Shown piece by piece: positions 59,075 through 64,000 of a stretch of DNA of 64,000 nt (its first letter is position 1; every line of letters starts with the position of its first letter). The stretch is from positions 2,006,001 to 2,070,000 of the forward strand of contig LR746271.1 in assembly GCA_902729315.2 (NCBI GenBank), given 5' to 3'. The translations under genes were made by a program, and so were the position numbers. The notes under the pieces were generated by a model. That model saw only the letters and a list, made by a program, of their open reading frames with translations, was not told where the DNA came from and searched no databases. This DNA comes from Spirodela intermedia (lineage: Eukaryota > Streptophyta > Magnoliopsida > Alismatales > Araceae).

Positions 59075-62000
59075 GGCCTTCCTGAAAGCTGAGAGGTTAT
59101 GGAAGATTCAAGGATACCCAAAAGACCTGCAAACGAAGAGGATAGGAACAGAGAGAGAGGATCATATCAGAAAATCAAGTTCTTACACGTAGTAATCGGT
59201 AGGAGAAGAGGAGGAAAGCCGAAGAAGCAGACCCCTCTGCTCACCACGTCGGCCGGGCTGTCCGACAGCCCTTCCTGTTTCTCCTGCTCGTGAAGATGGG
59301 GAAGAGCAGACGTCGGGTGTCTCTGCTTGGAGGTCGGCTATTGCTTGCCCTCTGCTATAGCGTAAACCTCCACAGGATGTAGAAGGTACTTAGGATTCCT
59401 CGATTGTCCTCTCCGGTCCGGGAGTTATTACAGTCGGGTCCACAGATGGATGGCGACGGTGCCAGGAGCTCTGCAATTCCCGACCGTCTGATTGGTGTAA
59501 GAGTCCCGGATCTGACGTGGCCCGAGGGGGGAGAGAGAGATGGGCTCTTCTGTCTTTTAATAGGTGCATAGGTTCAACATCATAGCCAATGGTATGTGTT
59601 GACCTAGCGGGTTCAACTGAGAACGACGACAGAGCCCACTGCCTTGGAGAACAGGTTATTGACTCTGACTTTGATGCTTTCTGCTGATTGCACCGTTGGC
59701 ACTAAATTCTGCAAATACCCTTGAATCCATCCTTGGAGGATCTTATCTGCTCATCGTGACAGAGATTTTAAGCATCCACACAAACCTACTGGTCTCCTCG
59801 CTTCCCCTCTTCCACCTCAGCCGCATGTCGGCTTCTTCTAGGGGTCTCGAGTGGAGCTCACTTCCTGACCTTTTTACCGGGAGAAAGTCAAGAATACGAC
59901 GCGAAACTATTGCTTCTGCAAAGAACCATGCAGCTGATATAAATAAAATTTAGGATGAATGTTAACATCATGATGATGTGAGAAGGGCCGCAATTTCCTC
60001 CATTTGATCAACATCAGTCATTTACTTTCTGCCTTTGTTTGACATTCAAGCCAACATGGTATGTTGACTTTGACTGGGTATTGGTTAAGATGACCCTATT
60101 GTAATGAAAACATTGCATATTATTACATTTACTTGAGTTGAAGTTAACGGAGCAATGGAGTGAGGGATCGCCAATTGAGAACATCCATCAGATAAGCCAT
60201 GAAATAGCTATGTATCCATTAGGGATGCTCTCTAATAGAGATATGGGATATCGCACCCAAAGAGAGGGAGACTTATTCAAAGAGAGCTTATCTTGTGCTG
60301 GACAATTGACCACTTGGTTCCTCATGTTCATTATTCATTGTTTAATAAAATAAATACATCCCTTGCTGGTGGCTAAACATGACAAGGGAGCATTGGTTTC
60401 TCTAACCTTCAAGGAATTAGGATGCATTGACTGATGCAGTAGCTTTAACATACATCTGCTTTGTGGTGATACTTGTGTTAATGACTTCACAAATACAACT
60501 TTTGGTCTATATTTCAGACCACGACTTGAAATGAGCTGTAAGAGAGAGTCATATACCCCAAGTGACTGGAAGCTTAAGCATGACCCCAAACCTCATGGCC
60601 TCCCAACTACCCCTTTGCATGTTGTCTCCAAGACACAACTTCACTGTAGTCCGAAGTGGAGCTTAGTGATAGAAAGTAGAATAAGAAGCAATTGACTGAA
60701 GACACCCGACATTCTACTCAAAAAATTTGTGCCAACATTTTACTCAAAGAAAGGTTGGAACAAGAACAAAATCAACACTTTTTGTAAGAACCATGTATCT
60801 TAAAAGTTTCATAAAATTTCCATAAATGTAAAATACATCCCATATGAAATTATTTCTTGACATTATGGCCAGAATTGTGTGGTCTTAGTGGCTGATGTTA
60901 GACATCAAGAAGGCATAGTAGGCATTTAGTATGTTCATGTGTTTCATAATGATGAAAAACCAACATGACCATAATTGCATTTTAATCATCCGTCATAAAT
61001 TTTGCAATAAAAAATTATAATTGGACATTAGTGTTATTTAATGAGATGACACATTAAATGATTAATTTAATGCAGAGAAGGAGAAGACTTTTGTCCATGA
61101 GGGAGAAGTGGTCCATTCACAGACCGATTCTCATCAACAGAAATGGCCCATTTGTGGGAGGACTAGGAATGACGAGAACAGCTCAATATTGGCCAAACCG
61201 ATTTGGTTGAATGGAGGAAGAAACAGCTCAGCTAAATGTTTCCCATGGAAATGGTCCATGTGTGGTATGTTTTCTGAGGTCATTAACTGGGGCACATTTC
61301 TTGATGTCATTTCAAGTGCATATAAATAGAGTGTCCCCCTCTCATTTGAGTATCCTATTAGAGAGAGCTTTGGAGAGGTTCCAAGAATGCCTAGGAGAGG
61401 TTCCAAGAGGAGACCTCTTGTTGAGTTGAATGAGTGATTTGAGGGCCAAAATCAAGAATTTATTCTTTGGGGTTTCAATGTGAGTGCTCTTTTGTATGCT
61501 TGTCTCATCTAGTGGAGCTTTTGTCATCACGTATAGATGTAGGAGGCCAACCTCCAAACCACATAAATTTCTTATGTCAATGCTCTTGTTGTGAGCTGAT
61601 CCTTCTCCTTTCTCTTACTTTATATCATACATATTGCGTGAACATTGCTATGGAAATCTATAGTGGATTTTTGTTCTAAGCATTAGGGTGTAGCTACTTA
61701 CCTCAAAGCAAATAAAATGTCATTCTATTGGACATTAAGGCCAAAATGAAGAGAAATTTCTCAAAATAATTACGAGTTTGATTGTTTCACTACCATCTTA
61801 ATCTAATTACATAGGTAGTGAGATTCAATGTGCAGCATAATTCAAAAATGGAAAATCTCATAGAGTAGGGGCCCTCATATAGTGAAGGAATTGTGCATGA
61901 AAATAGGTAAAATAATCTAGACTTAAACACACCCCTTTTGTAGCCATCTTAGACTTACACAAAAAGCTCTCTAGACAGGATAAAGAAACTGCACCCTAAT

Positions 62001-62109
62001 TATGTGTTATAGGGCAAGTAGATCCATCTATCAAAATGAGTGTTAATAGCACATGAGGCAATCTTTATTTAGTGTCTTCCCATGATTTAGCCAACCCATT
62101 GGTCTTCAT
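59075..62109. other. Intergenic, DUF2921 promoter side
   Basis: No gene recognised. A TATAAATAG at 61321-61329 followed by AGAGAGCTTTGGAGAGGTTCC and a repeat of GAGAGGTTCCAAGA (61374 and 61397) resembles an LTR core promoter, but no LTR ends were found. The rest is AT-rich. Confidence 0.4.
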
Positions 62110-62690
62110 TACACCAGAGACCAAAGCCTGTCAAGGCCCAGCATGACATCTGCCTGGTTTCCTCATGGCTGCCGCATATCTGCTGGAAATAGACCACAAT
62201 TGTCAGTAAACCTGCAACTAATGATATGGCAACAACCCACATTCTGAAATAGGATCCCAAATCAGGGTCCATAAACCCATAAACTTGGTCAAAGTGGATG
62301 TTCATTGGTGGAGCTCTAATGTGGTCGTCAGCACAGGGAAGAAGCCTAACCAAAGTTATGCCCAAGATAATAGGCTATTCTTAGTGGTCCACAGTTGATC
62401 TTCCATACTATGTTTCAAATGACATGAGGAAGTAGGAAGAAATCTTGCATCAGACCTACATACTACAATTGGGCTCCCTAACACTGAATCTCATGACTCA
62501 GCCCTGAAGAACTCATATACATCTCCAGCCAAAAAGGTCCATGTAGGTAGGTATTTGGATGCATGAGGAGGATGACCAGAAATCACATTGCATGAGGGAT
62601 CAAGCATGCCACGAGCACCCACTTATAAATTGGCACCTATCTTGGTAACTGGGTGTGCGGCTCCAACACTTTTTGCTAGAGCCTTAGACC
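62110..62690 (-). pseudogene. Partial DUF2921 pseudogene
   Basis: It matches the 3' part of the gene at 55970-59074 (about 56070-56650, residues about 808-1001) along its length, in the same orientation. Recognisable pieces include APPMNIHFDQVYGF-DPDLGSYF and VVAISLVAGLLTIVVYFQQICGSHEET. Frameshifts (for example near 62368 and 62465-62520), stops, and loss of the 5' two thirds make it non-functional. The surviving segment covers the last membrane spans. It is a truncated local duplicate, not a processed copy with clear hallmarks: the parent has no introns and no poly-A tract was seen. Confidence 0.85.
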
Positions 62691-63600
62691 TACTTTCGGC
62701 TATCAACTTTATCGTAATATCCTTGGAGAAACCAAATGAATTCAGGAGAAGGGATTCCTTGGAGCAGATTCAAACATTTAAACCTGAATGTAGGGGTACT
62801 CAGTTGCATATCCATAGATTTAAGGAGGAACATAAAGAAGATTATAAGGTGCTCCTCATGTGTCTTATAAGTTGATCAAGTCCAAGCAATGCTTAAACTT
62901 CTTCAAAGAAATAGTCTTCACGAGCACATCTGTAGGGGTCTCCATCATATAAACCTTTTTCACAACAAGTGTACAAGAAATCATGAGATCTCTATTAGCT
63001 GATCAAACTATGTGAAGGCATTAAGTTGAGGAGCATTATTCAGATATTTAGTGACTATCTTCAACCAATTCTAAAAACCAACAACTTCTATTTTCTGCCA
63101 ATATTCATTCAAGAAGAGGACAACAAATATCAAGCCTCGATCATTATCTTCTTCATTGAAAATCTAGAAATACTCAAAGTTTACATCATCTTCAGAATAC
63201 TACTCATGGTGAAATCTTTTCAAATATTTTTTGAGATAAATTTGTGATTAAAATATTATTAATTGCTCATAGGAGCTGTTCTTTAAAACAATTGTTAGCC
63301 TCCTGGAGCCATGAATCTAGAAGAGAATTGTGATGTAAAATTTTAAGAGAGCTGAGACCAATAATTAGTTGTGTATGATCAAATGATCATAGTTAGTGGA
63401 AACTAAGAACAAAGTTTTTATTAGGGAGTGGACATAGGTAGTGAATTCAACCACTGTAAAAAAACTTTTTTCTCATACTCAATTTAAGTTTTAGAGAACT
63501 AAAAACCAATAGGAAAATATCTTCAATCTGTTCACGAGAATTGGATATCTAAGAGAAATAAAAGGGGATCAATTCAACCCCCTCTCTTCTTCATCCTACT
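62691..63600. other. AT-rich DNA, probably copia LTR region
   Basis: It precedes a copia primer-binding site. GGATCAATTCAACCCCCTCTC at about 63566 is typical of the end of copia LTRs. The 5' end of the LTR is not defined. No host gene. Confidence 0.4.
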
Positions 63601-63620
63601 GTGGGCAAAAATTTAATAAG

Positions 63621-64000
63621 TGGTATCAAAGCCTACCTCTATATATAGGAAAGAAATTTCTTTGAGTACATACAATGGCTAGCACATTAGGATATAACAC
63701 AAATTGGTTCTCAATCTATAGACCAGCATTATTTAGTAGGTTGAATTATGTTTTTTGGAAGAATTTGTTAAAGAATTTAATCCTAAGATTAGATTATCAA
63801 CTATAGGAAATTATAATGGATGGTCCATTAAATGTAAATAAGGATGCACTTATAGAACAACAAAGATAAATTAAGTCCATATATATTAGAGCTAAAAATG
63901 AATTGGTTAGATGTTTAGATACTAAAGAACTTTATAAAATCTTAGATTATTGTTGAGTAAAATAAAATTTGGAATAAATTATAGGCTACATATGAAGTAA
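63621..64000 (+). pseudogene. Start of third copia relic (PBS and gag), cut by window end
   Basis: TGGTATCAAAGCC at 63621-63633 matches the initiator tRNA-Met primer-binding site with one mismatch. The gag start is at 63675, MASTLGYNTNWFSIYRPALF, then LNYVFWKN, the copia pattern R-P-x-L-F-x-x-x-N-Y-x-x-W-K. The frame is stopped near 63805. Later remnants read ENKIWNKLQATYEV, matching the conserved gag box A-K-E-I-W-D-x-L. The element continues past 64000. Confidence 0.7.

Noticed and set aside
1-64000. CRISPR array, rRNA, tRNA or viral genes
   Set aside because: No regularly spaced short repeats with unique spacers, no rRNA core sequence, no full cloverleaf and no viral domain were seen; the reverse transcriptases present are copia-type by domain order.

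Overview
This is nuclear DNA from a flowering plant. The genes have spliceosomal introns (GT-AG, plus one GC-AG), plant-specific protein families are present, and much of the window is decayed Ty1/copia and Ty3/gypsy retrotransposon. The very GC-rich exons of two genes (14.6-17.3 kb), next to AT-rich intergenic DNA and long GA/CT microsatellites, suggest a monocot, perhaps a non-grass commelinid such as the ginger/banana or palm groups. That placement is inference only.

Layout. Positions 1-13 kb are AT-rich repeat DNA: several copies of one LTR family (here LTR-A), one nested in another, a gypsy gag relic and tandem repeats. One small two-exon gene candidate with its own TATA box lies at 3.1-3.4 kb. 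Positions 14.5-36.5 kb are the gene island: a conserved plant protein of unknown function (minus), a DUF7733-like membrane protein (minus), a plastid-type YrdC/Sua5-domain protein with nine exons (minus), an intronless EXO70 exocyst subunit (plus, divergent from YrdC), and a complete 16-exon PIGW/GWT1 GPI-anchor inositol acyltransferase (plus). I reconstructed the splice structures by joining conserved protein segments in phase.

Positions 36.66-55.83 kb are a retrotransposon island between the 3' ends of two convergent genes. It holds a copia element on the minus strand with both LTRs, PBS, PPT and an AGTAC target-site duplication (TSD). Two solo LTRs sit inside it: LTR-A, and LTR-B with TSD GATTT. 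A second copia relic follows, then a second solo LTR-B in opposite orientation with TSD TAAAT. Next is an intronless 1034-residue DUF2921 membrane protein gene (minus, 56.0-59.1 kb). About 3 kb upstream of it lies a broken partial copy of its 3' end (62.1-62.7 kb). The start of another copia relic runs off the right edge.

The genes are not an operon or pathway; they are independent housekeeping or membrane-trafficking genes (GPI anchoring in the ER, exocytosis, probable nucleotide/tRNA-modification chemistry, membrane proteins). I saw no virus, CRISPR array, rRNA or tRNA gene. The most informative features are structural: precise solo LTRs with matching TSDs, two of them within about 15 bp of each other; palindromes in the LTR-B U3; a GC-AG intron; and the partial DUF2921 duplication.
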